Numbered from the stretch's first letter, positions 22,015 through 35,989 are shown. The stretch is 64,000 nt of DNA from Nissolia schottii (GCA_003254905.1 QANU01008436.1:131215-195214); one strand, 5' to 3'. Made by a program: numbers and translations. Notes: generated by a model not told the origin, from the sequence alone.

Positions 22015-25000
22015 CTACAATGGAAATAGCTCATCCTTGATAGCAGGACATATCCACTGTATTTGGATGTATGTGATCTCCCACATATCATCATCTTCTT
22101 TTGGAACTAAAATCTCATCATCCTTCATTTGTGTTATTATCTTTTTCAACAAATCAGGGATTATACCACTCAAACTTGATGGACCATAATGTCCCAAGTC
22201 AGCCTTCATACATGTGTCCATTCTCCTTAATATGCCTAACCAAAATGTCCTGAATTCAGGGCTCTCTGCTATCTGCCTCAAGGAATGCAAGTACATATCT
22301 GTCAACAACTCCATTGCAAGCTTAAGTGTCCCTTCCATGCTCCTCATTTCCTTCTCTGCATTCTCCCTCCTTGAGTACTCCAACATCTTCTCATGAAGCT
22401 CATCAACCATGGCAAAGATCACAAGGTTGAAGTAGTTTATGCAGTTGGATGATATATAAAGTAGCTCTTCAGCTAGCATGAAACTCTTGTAAAGAGAATG
22501 AACTGCATGGTTTCTTATCTCTTCCTGTCTTGACAAGGTTGTCCTCCTGAATGCTTCTCCAAGTTTCACAAACAAGTTCATGTTGTAGTTGGCAAGGCCT
22601 CTTGCACTGTCCTCAAAGGAAGAATTGCTTGTGCTGCTTGCTACACTAATAGTGCTCCCAGGATCTGAGTACTGTGATCTATGCCAGTTAATCAGCAAGT
22701 TCACTGAATCAGCTAATAGATCAAGTATCTTCTTCTTTTTCTCCACTGGACTGTTCTTAGCTAGGAAGCATCCAAAAGCACAATCTATGCAATATGCATA
22801 ATTTAGTCTTGACACATGAGTACCATCAGAGAACAATGCAATCAAGGCCTCGACTCCTAGGTCATAGGTATCAGGATACCTCCATGAAACTGATAACAAG
22901 TTTAGCACTGACTTCCATGCGAACTGAGTTTGCAAATTTGCAGGGTATTCAATGATGATTTTGCTAATTGATTGTGATATGATCTCATGGCATGTGTCAA
23001 GGACTTCTTTGTCAAGCTTCCACATCAAAGTTATGGACTTGAAAATGAGCTCCTCGGCTAGTTTGTCGTCTCTGGGCGTGGAAAAGAGCTTGATATTGAC
23101 CTTGAGAAGGCTTAGAATAGCCTTTTCTGCAAATGGGATTGGGGAGAACATAGGAAACTGCACAACTGCTAGAAGATACTCGTGGTAGTGTAGCCAAAAC
23201 ATGTGGAATCTATGAATATTAGCCAAGGTTATTGCAGTGATCAAATCCCAACAGAACTCAACAGTTTCTTCCTCCTCGACGGGTGTGCTAAACTTTTGGC
23301 CTTTTCCAGCAGCTGAAAATATCAGAGATCTCCCAAGGTTATGTAAGGATTCTTTGGAGATGTTTGAGCTGCTATTGAAGATGTTGCCGATTCGACACAA
23401 TTTGATCATCTTGATGTTTTGTTCAAATTCGCTACCAAGGGTCAAGCCATCTTCCATGTTCTCTAGTGAAAGAAGCGAGAAATGACTCATTATGCTAGAC
23501 ATTTGATGACTTCCAAATTTATTATTACCAGTTGGAGAAATGGCACCTGAATCAGGTGTTGTTGGGACATCTGCTGAAGCCTCAAGATCAATGACAGAAG
23601 GGGGAATCAACTTAAGCCTCTTAAGTTTTAACAAGCAATCTACAATGCTCTTCCAACCCCCCCGAATCGAGTCTCGGAAGAAGTTTGCTATGGTGAAAAC
23701 AGCAACTGTTGCCACCCTGGGCTTCAAATCATGACTAAAGGTGAACATGGTCTCTTCTACAGAAGCATATGGGTTTAACAGTGTGGTGAACTTGCAAAAA
23801 GATGTTATGAGTTCATCAAGGGTATCTTCTAGTCCATACTGAGCAATCCTTGCAACTGAGAACAACCCTTCAATGCACTCATGGAGCAGCTCTTCTTCAT
23901 CAGCATGCTCAAAGAATGTCAAGAGAGCAGCCACTGATGGACCGGCAATGCACGCAAACATATCCCTGCACATTTTGCGATCAAAGTTGCATTGAGTGAA
24001 ATTTTGCGTTACTTTGGACTGGTTTATGAGCTGAATCCACCTACTCGGGCTCATGTCTAATGACACAATACTCTCATCAAGGACAATTGCACAAGTTGAA
24101 ATAGACTGATAGAGCTCAGAAAGGAACTCTCTAGGCAAATCCTGTCCTGCATTGATTGCGCGGTTGTTCTTGATGAAATCCTCTTCTGTCATCTTTTTCT
24201 TGACTTGGGGATTGTGTTGATCAGTGTTAAGCATGATGAGGGAGTAGCACAAGATGAGAACAGTGTCCTTGCTTGCAAACATATCAGATGATTGCTGATA
24301 GTAGAATCTGTCTGAAAACGCTTCTAATACGCGTTGAATCTTTTGTGACTCTCCTGGCAACCTAAAACTCTCTAGATAGAACCTTAGGGCAGTGTTGAGA
24401 GCCATGCCGTTGAAGTGAAAGGTTTCTGTGAACTCTTTGAGAACTTGGAGGTAGAAATCATCAGGGTCCCCAAGGTACTCCCCTATTGTCTTCTTGTCTA
24501 GCCCAGGAGTGTAACGAAAGAAGTAAGCGTAGGCCTTGGGATCTGGAGGATCAGAAATTAGCTTAGCATGCTTCAAGTACTCAAGACCCTTCTTATTCTC
24601 TCTATTAAAATGGTTTGCAGCAATCATCAATTTCTTTTTTTGCAACTTTCTCATCCTTACATGTTCTACCCAAGCTTCCGAGTCACCATCTTCTTTGCCT
24701 TTCTCCTCCCAAAACGGTTTATACTCAGGCAATTGGATTGAGTAAGGACCTAAAGTGTTTGAATCTTCTTTGTCAATGTTATCTGCAATGTGATGCACCA
24801 AGATCAATAGTCCTTCAAAGGCTTGGATTTGTATACTGTTCAAGGGACCATTCCCTGCAAAGGAGTGCTTGCAAAGCAACCTGCCAACATCCTCGAACAC
24901 GTTCTTACAACAAGGATCACAATCGTAGTTTGCATAAACTTCAACTATGAATGTTGGTTGTCTGCAAAAGTTTATTATTCCCTCAACTGCAACTTCTTGA

Positions 25001-27081
25001 ACCTGAATTGTGCTTCCAAAAGTTGCAATCCTAAATAGCACGTATCCAAAGAAAGCCTCTAGCTGGAAACGAATGTATCTAAAATATGAAAAATCACAGA
25101 TAGGTAAAATAACTAGAGAGAAATGCTTTTTCAACATATGTTATAGACACCCAATTCAACATCTAGTGAATCATGCATAAGATAACTGAAATCTAATACA
25201 TAAATTCCCTATATCTTCACAAAGGTAAATTTAGCTAGTACCAGAATAGTAACTGAAATTTCTACTTATATCTATATATAATTTTTCATATGTCAAAATA
25301 GGTGTCTACAAAAAACTATGTTCAAATAGCACTAATGTTAACTAAATAAGTAAAATCAAACTCTCTTCAAGCTTTTGTTCTTTCTTTCACTTTAAAAAAA
25401 AGTATCTAACCTTCGCAGAAAGTGGTAGGCATTCAACACGGTGCTGCAAATCATGGACAAAACAAAGGAGCTCGACCATGTCCCATAGTAAATCAAATGG
25501 TGAAAAAGGTCATCTTGGATCATCCTCAAGAGCCTAGGGTGCTTCCCTATCTCATCCCCACTGAGTTCTATAGCCGAGTTGATTAAAACCAACGCGAAAA
25601 TCTGAACATCTTCGTCAGCTGTATGAGGTGTAGACCCATCAGACTCAACCACAGACACCACATTCAACAAGGAGCACAAGAAATGGAATATGTCAATGGC
25701 ACTACGAACACCATAACCAGATTCAAAGCCGACGCTGCCCTCATCGGCATCCTCGGTGTCAGATTCAGAATGCCCTTCACTGCCCTTCACCTCTATCTCT
25801 GGCAGCCTAGAGAACACAACTTGTATAAGTTCATGCATGGTGTACCGTGCACTCCTCTGGAGTAGATCACCCCTAGTCACAGATTGCTGAACAACCTGAA
25901 AGCAAGCATTCACAAGGGTGCACACAGCTTGATCCGTGAGCAAAGTTGAAGCGTTGTGGTTCATTATCCCTGCCAATACTTGTAGTATCTTCATCATCAC
26001 TACATCCTCAGAAATTGGGTCGATTTTCTCAAGCCTGCGCAAGTATAAACGGGTTGGTCCGGTTCAGTTAAAAGGAAAAATAGATTCGAAACCATCAAAT
26101 GTAATTATGCTAGTTTGATTTGGTTAATATTTTTCAGCACATTTGTACCAAATCAATCCAATCAAATATCAAATTGGTCTGGTTCAAGTGTTCTGTTGAA
26201 GTTAATTTTTTTTTTAAAAAAAATCCTATTTTAATTTTTTAAAATTATTATTCTTAAAAAAAATGATAATAGTATAAGACTTGATTATAAAATACATTAA
26301 TAGATTAATTCATTGGCCAAACGCAACAAAGAAGACGAAAGGTGTCTTTATTAATATTACTAAAAGCTTAATTGAAAATCAAACTTTGAAAGTTTAGAAA
26401 TAAATTACAATAAAAACAAAAGGGTTGATTTCATGTCGTTAAAACTCTACATCATGGCATCACTCAAGGAATTGACACGGATTCGAATAATCAAGTTAGA
26501 AATTCATAAATCTAGAATAATTAATTTGATTTTGGCTGTCTTAAAATGATGGGATCAGTGGAACCAGTGCCATTGGTTTGGAACCTGCATGATGTGACCC
26601 CTGCCACAATGGATTCCATGGCTTCCCTTGCGCCCGGTGTCTTGTCATCAAACACCTCAAACTTGAGAATCTTGAGGATCGAAGAGAGCGCGACGCCGGT
26701 GGCCGACGCCGGCATGTCGTCGCTCTGTATAACATCAAGGAACGGAGAGAGGTATATGGAAGGGTCGACGGTGCACCATTCCTGCTGAGGGCTGAAGATA
26801 AGCGACCTCAGCGACTTCAGCGACGCGACGATCGAGGAGTCGTAGGTGTCCTCCGGCGAGGCGATGTTGTAGAGCGGGTTGAACTCCGGGCTGCGGCGGA
26901 TCACGGCGAGGACCGCGCCGACCTCGGTGTTGAGCATGCACGAGAGCCCCAATTGCTTCCTCTTCTTCGATCTGGCGATTGAGTTCCTCTTGCTGCTGCC
27001 GTGGTGGCGCTGCTCGCCGTCGCCGTCGCCGTTCACGAAATGGTGATCCGATTCGCTCACCATTGCGGTTAACCGTTTCAT
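22015..27081 (-). CDS. GNL2: ARF guanine-nucleotide exchange factor, GNOM-LIKE 2 type
   Basis: Three exons join in frame on the minus strand: 27081-26585, 26034-25411 and 25078-22015. Both introns are GT-AG and both split an Arg codon. The product is 1394 residues, close to Arabidopsis GNL2. Order: DCB dimerisation region (NTEVGAVLAVIRRSP near 55), HUS region upstream of SEC7, SEC7 domain ~525-705, then the long C-terminal HDS region. SEC7 carries FRLPGESQKIQRVLEAF with the catalytic Glu at ~617, and YSLIMLNTDQHNPQVKKKMT. Large GBF/GNOM ARF-GEFs load GTP on ARF at Golgi/endosomal membranes; Arabidopsis GNL2 is pollen-specific and needed for pollen germination and polarity. The Met in SLIMLNTD (~656) is the position whose Leu variant makes GNOM resistant to brefeldin A, so this protein may be sensitive (inference). 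A GATT-type tetranucleotide run (27080-27110) lies directly upstream of the start. The gene appears intact. Confidence 0.93.
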
Positions 27082-27112
27082 TGATTGACTGATTGATTGA
27101 TTGATTAACTAA

Positions 27113-28194
27113 CATGAAAATGTTTTAGGGGTGCATGGCGCACAGCAGTTGATGTAAAACGATGAGAAGAAAGTGCTCCTTCTTGGACGGAACGCGTGGT
27201 CATGTTGTGACCTGCAGTGTGAGAGTGCAAAGGAGAGGGATTTTGGGGCATGTTTGAGGTCACAAACAAATCATATGGAGTGGAGAGAAAAGGTTGCCGG
27301 ATTGTTTGGCAAAGAAATGGTACATTTAATTTCTTGTGTTTTTTATTGTCTTATTACAATATTATTTATTGCTATTTTAGTGTCTTTTCCATGCCACCTA
27401 TACAAAATAGCGTTATCAATTTATACTTGGTCTTCAACAAACCAATAAAGGCCACTTTGCAAGTAAAACGAAAGAAGTGCTTACGGATCTAATTGAAAAG
27501 AGAATGTTATTGGTACATAATAATAATAATAAGCTTCGCATGCCCTGAATATATTAGATGATAGTCAGCTAAGAGATATGATGTGGTAGTTCACCTTGTT
27601 CTTTAATTATATTGATGTTAGTTTAATTTTTTTATTACTTTGTGTGAACTTAATTATTATAAATACCTTGAATGTATCAAATATTAGATAATAGTGTGAT
27701 CAACTTTCTTTTATCTTCCTCAATAAAGAAAAAAAGAAAAACACACTCTAAATAAAATATACATAATTAATCATTTTTCTCTCAATTACTTTTTTGTTTT
27801 TTGTAAGAATGATCAATAGCATGCATTATATGTAAAATATGATTTTTTTTCTTCCATAAAAAGATAAAAGAATTTCTACTGATTATTTTTTTTTTTCTTT
27901 CTCAAAGTATGTCATCGCTACCCTGTCTACACATGTGAATTTTCTTATGTACAACCAGGATTTTCAATATATTGACTTTATTACACTTAAGTATTGATTT
28001 GATGTTCTCTAAAAAATAATTAATACTTAAGAATGTACTTTTACATAAATAAAACTTTATCGCTTATATAATAACAAATAATTTCTTTTAAAAAAAAATA
28101 TTTAAACTGACTTTTAGAGTTTTTATTGGGTACTTTTAAAAGAGGTGCAACACTTACATGAGCAGATACAAAGAAAATCCTAATTTAATGTCTA
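27113..28194. other. Upstream flank of GNL2-like gene, AT-rich
   Basis: No recognised gene. AT-rich throughout, with a short TAATAATAATAA run near 27520. The GNL2 promoter is presumably within the first few hundred bases, but no element can be assigned with confidence. Confidence 0.5.
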
Positions 28195-28400
28195 TTAGGG
28201 TGGGTTTGATTGTTAATACAAGACACAAATTTAAGGACATGAGGATACAGAATTTTGTTCGGTTATTGGGACAAATACAAAAACTTGTGTCTAAAGACAA
28301 AAAAATTCATATATTTTTTATACCTCTGTTTTGATGAGACACGGAGACAAAAGACATAGACAACACTTTGATGAAACCTTTTCTTCCAATTTTACCCATG
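28195..28400. repeat. Possible MITE fragment (GACACAAG/GAGACA-rich)
   Basis: The sequence AGGGTGGGTTTGATTGTTAA, followed by words such as AGACACAAATTTAAGGACA, TTGTGTCTAAAGACA and TTGATGAGACACGGAGACA, looks like a dispersed short DNA element seen in legume introns and intergenic DNA. I could not define inverted ends or a target duplication. Confidence 0.3.
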
Positions 28401-29279
28401 ACATATTTTTTTATTAGCAATTTTACCCTTGGCATATAATAGCAACAAGTTCAACCACTCACTACCGCAATCATCACTAGACGTGAGAACTAGTCAGGTC
28501 AAGCCCATTCCTTAACAATTCAAGCATGTATTGTAATTTGTTTGCCTGAGTCTAGCCTGTGACCTGTCAGAGGCTATTCTTTTGGCCTAAGCCTAGCCTA
28601 TGGCTTGATTAGAAAGCCTGTAATTTTATATAAAAAAATCATAAAACAGTGATTAAAATTGCTAGAAAAATTCTTATATGTAAAGTACTCATTCAGAAGA
28701 AAATTAAATACTCATTCAAACCATAAAGTTAAATAAGAATGCTTGCAAATGAAATACAAACAAAATAATAATCATTCAAACTTGTAAAAAAAATTAAACT
28801 ACAAAAGGAGAACAAATGAAACTATATAATAATTATTCAAAAAGTGAATATGATAGTTATTGAAAAAACATAGACAAACAATTAACGCGATCGCCAGTGG
28901 TGTGCCACTTCAATAACCTCCAAAACATTGTTTCTAGCAGCGTAGACAACAAAATACACATGAGCGTCTTGTCAGAGGTGCGCGTGGTGAAGAGAGAGGG
29001 AAACAATGGCGACCTCAAAGAGACCACCCGTGTAAGGAGAGAACGAGGTGAAGAAAGAGAGGGATGATGGCAAGCTCGCAAACATGCTGTAGTGAAAGTG
29101 GTGGCGATGGGAGCAAACAACAAAGTGAACCAGGGTTTGAGGGATGAGGTTTGAGAGCGACGCTTCTTCTACTATATAAAAGTATGAGTAACAATCAAAA
29201 TTACTTATTGAATTTATTAGGTTTTAAATCATTGTAAAAACCATTATTCGGAAAAGTCATTTAGGCTATTCCTACCCTC

Positions 29280-30440
29280 AACTTGAGAAACCATTGCTCC
29301 TAGATCCATTACATAAAGAGGCCCCCAAATTCTTGTTGATGGCACCCTCATGCTTTAAGTACTACAAGGTGGCTTGCCTTCAATGTTTCCCTTCTTGAGA
29401 ATTTATTCCCTTCATCCCTTGCTTGAGGGATCCTTTGCCCACTTTCCATATTTTTTTTTTATATTCTTGCCACTTTTCTCCCTTTTTACCACCGTCGCTT
29501 GTTTGAGGGAAAGAGGTGCTTTTTCTCACTTCTACAGGGCCTACCCTATGCACTAAATCTAACAATAATGGTTTGAGCATATTTAGGGATCAAAGCAGTT
29601 CATCAAGGAAGGGCACATGGGCGACAGACTACTTATATCACAAAATCAAGTCTAAGGCTTCAATGAGGGACCTAGGGGCAATATATGTAAAGGTGGATTG
29701 TAAGGCTACCTTTTTGGTTTTCTCAAACAATGCCTAGATCATCTTTAAATTCAGTGTAACCAAAGTTTATTTCCAATAGAATCAAACCAAAATTTAACAT
29801 GTATTATCTCAAATTTCACATGAACAAGCAAATTCATAGTCATGGCAATCCTTACTCCTAAGAGTTCAAAACGTGAAAAAGTTAAAGTTGCCAACAAAGG
29901 ATTTGTGCTCATAAAGTAATTTTCACAAGTTTTTCACCAAAGATTCTTAATCACAAAAGAATTAGAACACAACAATATTTATCAATAGGCATTCACAAGA
30001 CATGCAACAAGGATTTTTTTTAATGCTAAGTAAATAAAAAGAAGAATAGAAAAATGCATGCAATGCAAATTTTTCTCAAACCCAATTTAAAAACATGCAT
30101 TGTCCCCAATGCATGAATATAACTAAGGATTAGATAAAAATGTACAATTAAAAACAAAATTTAGGAATTACCTTTAGTTAGGTTGTCTCCTAACAAACAC
30201 TTTGGTTTACCGTCCCTAAGTTGGACATGCCTCTGCCACCAACGAGATGCCATTCACCCCTCATCAATATTTTCCTTTTAGATAGCGTTGAAGAGGATAC
30301 TCCCTTCATCCAGTAGATTCCAGCAGATCAGATCCTTGGTAAGCTTCACTTTGCAATGGAGTAGTTTCTAATTATGATTACTTTAGTAGTTAGGTTTAGA
30401 GTACTCCATTAGAATACAGGCAGGAACCGTTCAACATTTA
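29280..30440. mobile_element. Remnant of Ty3/gypsy (Athila/Tat-like) untranslated region
   Basis: The stretch ACCTTTAGTTAGGTTGTCTC-CTAACAAACACTTTGGTTTA followed by CGTCCCTAAGTTGGACATGC (30171-30230) matches a sequence I know as common next to the coding part of Athila/Tat-type elements. GTCCCCAATGCATGAA near 30105 fits the same context. The AAGCTTCACTTTGCAATGGA motif near 30345 recurs, diverged, at 50217 inside another LTR. No polyprotein is left. Confidence 0.4.
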
Positions 30441-32591
30441 TATTTTTATTTCAATATTTTATTTCAAGGATATTTTATGTAATAGTTTAGTTCTTTTTAT
30501 TAAAGACTAATTAGCTTAATTAATGGATTTTATCATTTATTTAAAAGTGTTTTTTTTATGAAAATCATGCGACATTAGAGGATTTCGTAAGGAAACTAAT
30601 CTCTTGCATGCTAGTGACATTTTTAGGGTGCCACATCCTCCTCCTAATGTTTCATAAAAATATGCATAATAAATACATGGTTTGAAAATAGACCGTGAAG
30701 AAAGTCACTCATCTAGAATGATAAACAACTGGGGACCACTGATACAGAGAACTCTTAAGCATGGACACCCTGTGTGGAGGCACTGTTTTCCCACAAGAAA
30801 ACAAATACTAAAGTTGAGAGAAAATTCGCGCTAAAATACAACCTTCAAGATCTCTCGAAGTAAACTAGCAAGTTTAAACACTCTAGGAATGGTTATATTT
30901 ATGGCAAGTTTAAAGCTCAATACCCCTTTTACGCTCACTAATCAATGTGGGACTCTTCCCCCAAATCGTTGTAGCGCACCACCATAGCCGAACCGTTGTA
31001 GCACTTTAGCTTTTCCCTCTTTTTTTCTTTCTTTTTTTTTTTTTTTTAAAAATAGGTTGTTACACTATTCTTTCTCCTCTTCATCATTTTCTTCATGTTC
31101 AATATGTTAGTTGTTGGGGAGGAGAACTCAAACATGGACGAGATCTAAACTAACAGACTAAGTGAGAAGCCACATAACAGGTTAGATATCATATCTTGAC
31201 CCAAAACCTTAGGGAAAAGGGTCTATGGATGCTCCTCCCTTATAAACCATTCACTTATTTAATTACTAACCAATGTGAGACTTTTTTACACTCATATTTG
31301 AATCCCAACAATATCTCCATCAAGTGTGAGACCCAACATCTATGGACTCCCCCTTCAGCTGGCTTATATGAGTATTTAGAGGCATTAACAAGAGTCATAA
31401 TTTCCTTTCACTTGTACCGCTATCACTCCACGGAACACACCACCTAACCACCATTCTTAGGAAGACTTTTGACAAAAGGGACCACACACCCGGATCCAAC
31501 AATCACATTGCTCCAATACTTGATCAAGTTAGGGTTTATACCATCGATATTAATACCACCGATAACGATTTTAATGAACCATATATGATTAATAAAGCAC
31601 TAATAAAATAAAAGCAATGAATCACGTACCATCCGGGATAAGTCTACTAGGAAATGTCTAGTGGAAAAGGTCTTCCCCTCCATGATCCAAAATGGCGCCT
31701 CTCTAGTAGGTAGAGAATGTTTTTAGTTGTCATGGATTGGAAGGGGGCCTAGGCTGGTACTTATAACAAACAAAACCCCCCCCATAAGTCCTCCCATCAC
31801 AAGCCACCAAAGGTCTGACCTACACTAAGCCACCTAACATATCAATGTAATAAGGTGAGATAAGCCCAAAAGGTAAATAGATCACACATTTCTATCCAGA
31901 CCGTTAAATGAATTGCTCATGAACCTGTTCTCATAAAACTAGTAAAACATCAATTAGTGGCAACCTACAATATAAATTCTCACATTAATTAGTTCATTTG
32001 AGCTTTCATTAACTTTTTGATTTGTTTGGTCATGTGTTTGTTATGGCTTTGAAGTCCTTTTACCATCCCTCATAACTCTACCACTTCATTAGAGTGTGGT
32101 GGAGACACTCCATTCATGTTACTCATTCAGATACCTTGGGTTTCTAGTAAATAGTATTGTGGGGGCATGCAAGGTTTACTCAGCCTTGTGGTTAACACCA
32201 ACTGTTTGCAACTGAGGTAAGGTTGACTCATCTCAATGTAGTTGTGAGGGTTGGATGTACTTACAAAGGCACTTGAAAGTTTAAGTTAGTGTATGTGTAC
32301 CAAGTAGTGTGTAGGAAAAAGGTGAAATGTATCATACCTTTGGGGGGTGGAGACCCTTTTATATCTAGGGTTGCTTTTGTTTAGACATTTCCTTGTTCGC
32401 AAGAGATATAATGGATTTAACATGAAATCGTTGCTTGGTAACTGCCCAAGATCAACCATTATTGATGAGCATGATTCTTCAAGTGGTTTGTTTAATTAGT
32501 GGATTCAGTTTACCTGAGATTCAAATAAATTATGATCACAATTATAATGAAAAGTAGAAGGGAAAAAAGTAAGGCCTCTGATTCAGTAAAT
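30440..32591. other. Repeat-derived intergenic DNA, LTR-like pieces
   Basis: Phrases such as CAATGTGGGACTCTTCCCCC (30943), CAATGTGAGACTTTTTTACA (31273) and CAAGTGTGAGACCCAACATC (31320) are variants of one another. ACACCCGGATCCA (31486) echoes ACCCGGATCCA at 3289. This looks like layered, decayed LTR material. No gene or intact element was found. Confidence 0.4.
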
Positions 32592-32747
32592 GGATCCTCT
32601 AAATTGGATTTATTGTCATGTGAGGTCAAGTGTGATCTCTCACCATTAATTGAGGAAATGAGACTCATACATGACATAAGCAACCACAAAAATAATTGTG
32701 AAAAATCGCACTTTACCTCACATGACAAGAAATTTATTTGAGAGGAT
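32592..32747. mobile_element. Foldback MITE
   Basis: The left arm (GGATCCTCTAAATTGGATTT then ATTGTCATGTGAGGTCAAGTG) pairs with the right arm (CACTTTACCTCACATGACAAG then AAATTTATTTGAGAGGATT). The arms are ~50 bp each with a ~50-bp loop, so the element folds into one hairpin. It encodes nothing; the overlapping frames on both strands are by-products of the inverted repeat. Confidence 0.7.
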
Positions 32748-33024
32748 TCACTCCCTCCGATCCAAGCTTTGCACCTGTCATACCGTTATCCAAGCTCTAG
32801 CCACCCTAGCTTAGCCGTAGTGTGATAACCAAGCTTTGGGTATGAGAACTCACCAGATCAAGATCCTCTCTTTGTCTAAATGTAAAGAAGAGATTTATGT
32901 TTTCATCCCCACCATTTATTAGAAGGTGATGAACCATATTAACATGAAGTGATAATGTATGGCAAAGATGAGAACATAACCCTTTCATTTTTATAGGATC
33001 TTGATTCAAACTCGCTCGGTCCAT

Positions 33025-34911
33025 AAAATAATTAAATATTTTATATATCTTATATTGTAAAATATTTTAACATTAATTACAATTTATATATTTTAGCAAT
33101 CTGCTCTAACTCTTTTAACTTTAAGAGTTAGATCCTAAACAGATTAATTAAAACGGCAATCAGTCACAAGAATCGCGTGCTCCTTCCAACTCCAAGCATT
33201 TCTTTGTCCAACCAACAAATTCGTTGACTTGCAGACCACATTTCCTGCCAAACGTATCAATTTCTCTTTCTTTCTATTTCTTTTCCTTTTCCTTTTTTTT
33301 TTCCGTCCGTTCTTCATCTATTTCCACTTGCCAAAACAAATTACTATTCCATCAGACCATTCTTATATGACATTTTTTACCCAAAATTTTGTTTAAAATT
33401 AATTATCATTTAATTAAATTAAAAAATATTAGTTATTATATTTTAAATTATGTCTCTATTTATTATGAATTTTCTATTATTATATTAATTGTATTACAAT
33501 TTTTTATAAGGATAATTTAGTCTAAACACTTGATATTTTCTTTACGTATATGCAAATTAATCATTTTTTTAATTTTTATGTATTTGTCAAAAATGACATA
33601 TAAAAATGGATAGAAGAAGTAATACTATAACTTATTTGATTCTTTTATTTGCATTAATTAATTAAATAGTGACAATAGTATAATTACTTAAAAGTGGATT
33701 ATTGTTTGACCAAGGGGAAAAAGCTTCCCCACGACTTCCCATAATAATTAGTAAATTATTAAGATACATTGCCAAACTAAAACAAAAGATTTGAATAAAA
33801 AAAAAAACTAAAACAAAAGATAAGATAAAAATCAAATTTGGATTGAGACAAAAAGGGTTTAGAGTGCGACTTTTGACTAATCCAGACAAAGGGTCTCTGT
33901 CTCGGATCCTAATTCAATCACCAGCGTCCATTTCTCCAGTCATGGTTGGTTTTATGTCTGGATGTGGATCATGTGGCAGCTTAGTTGATTAAAGTATATG
34001 ATATGTTTTTCATTTGATTCCAATATTAATTTCAAACGTTTTATGTGATTTTTTTTAATTTAATATTATTATATAATCATGTGTTATTATAGTATTAATT
34101 AAAATTTGCAATTTTTGCAAATTAATTTTAATATATTCTTTGGCAATGTGTAATGTATACTTGTAGGGTGATTTTATTTTATTTCTTTTTATATTGAAAA
34201 ATCAATGCAATAATACTAATATGTGGGTGATTTTGCACATTTACATTTGTATGGACTAATGCGGGTTGCTGAAATTCGAATTTGCATTTTGCTGCTGTGA
34301 GTTGTACAGCTCCTGCAAAAAGTAAGTGAGATACACTTATTGGTGTGACTTATGCGGCAGACCTAAAAAAGCATTTTCGGGTTTTAGAGACCCGAATTTG
34401 CTTTATTTTTTTTTCCCTTTACGAGGCCTAAGAAAGAGGGGAGAGAAGAACAGTGTCTTTATTGAGAGAAAAAAAAATTGAGTGATGTAAAGAGAAAAAA
34501 TTTAAAAGTTATTGCAATGAGTTGACATAATTGTATGGGATGTAATAATGGATCCACAAGTGCATATTGTCTAACAAATTATGTCGAGAGATAATGTATC
34601 TTGTTAATTTCTTTTTACAACGTTATGTTTTTTTTTATTTTATTAAAATTGTGTTTGATTTGTTGTGTATGAAAAATAAAGTATGCTCTACATTTATCCA
34701 TTTATGAAAATCATGTGTATTAAAAATATATTTTGATAACACTGACTATTTATGTAGCAAACTTTTTCTAATTATTGTCTCCCTTAGCCTCCTTAGCAGT
34801 ACATGATCTTAGAAGTCAATTAATTTCATTTTATAACAATCTGAACAATAGTCAAATGTGTCATACTATTAATTAAATCATACTTTGTTAGCTATTATTG
34901 GGAGTTGTGCT
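33025..34911. other. AT-rich intergenic DNA
   Basis: No gene, RNA gene or bounded transposon recognised. A pair of related words (GAAATTCGAATTTGCATTTT at 34270 and AGACCCGAATTTGC at 34388) suggests an old small element around 34260-34410. Confidence 0.5.
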
Positions 34912-35425
34912 ACATGTACACTCTAAATATTGTCACCGTACTATCACATACATAGGATCCACTTTCCACTTTCACATCGCGTGCACCAACTCTACCTCCA
35001 TGGTACACAAACATTTTTAACTGTTGTACACAAACTTTTTAAACTGTTGTGCACAAATATTTTTAATTATTGTGCACAAAATTTTTAAACTGTTTAAAAT
35101 ATTTGTGCACAATAATTAAAAATGTTTGTGCACAACAGTTTAAAATGTTTGTGCACCATTATAAAAAGTTTGTGCATATTAGTTAAAAATGTCTGTGCAT
35201 GTATCTGCGAATGTTTGCGCAAGATAGTTGAAAACATTTGTGCTCGATAGTTAAAAGTATTTGTACATGTCATTTAAAAATGAATTAATAAATGATAGTT
35301 TAAAATGTTTGTGCAGGATAGTTTAAAATGTTAGTGCACAGTAGTTGTGTAAGTGCAAATGGGCCAACTGTATAAAATCATTGGTTGATAGTATAGTGGC
35401 AGATTGTAAAGTGTACACCAATCAT
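34912..35425. mobile_element. Foldback element with internal GTTTGTGCACAA minisatellite
   Basis: The outer ends are imperfect inverted repeats of ~45 bp: GTACACTCTAAATATTGTCA...TACTATCA on the left, and TGATAGTATAGTGGCAGATT-GTAAAGTGTAC on the right. Inside are about ten ~25-bp units built from TTTGTGCACAACAGTTTAAAA. From ~35010 to 35085 they run in one orientation, and from ~35086 onward in the opposite one, so the centre is a large hairpin with a turn near 35085. Right-hand units decay progressively. Confidence 0.72.
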
Positions 35426-35989
35426 TTTTCTTATTGGACATATAATATATAATAATTAATAATGACTTGTCCTTTTATTGTTTGAGAAATAAAGTATGCC
35501 CTACACCTGTCCCTTTATGAAGATCCTGCAACAACCCACATTTTGGCCACTCCAACATTTTCTTCAGAATAGTGTCTATCCATTTTAAATTTATTATTAA
35601 TCCCATGTTAGATGAACCATACAGCCCCCAAGGAGTTATTTCATCTTTACTTTCATAATAGTGCGAGGGGCAGGGGGAACTTGAATGTTTAGGTTACTGC
35701 CTAGCATTAGTTTGTCTGTTCGGCATTCCGTCGGTCAACCACCTTTCCCACGGACTAAACCCTTGAGCTAGAGATCCACAGAGGAGGTCTCGAGACTTGC
35801 CCTATACCTCAAGGAAGTATAGAGATTTTTCGTTGTCATTGTTTTCATATCCAAAAACATTTGTCGACTTGTGAATCGGAGTCCAGCTTAAGAAATTAGG
35901 ATATTTCCTAAACATTTTCAAAACCTATTTTCTCTCTGTTTGATGCCTTCTAAGCCCAGGATCGAGGGTAAGACAAACTCTTACCATGT

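Noticed and set aside
28857..29123. 88-codon minus-strand frame
   Set aside because: Ser/Leu/Thr-rich with no domain. The locus holds scattered repeat words only.
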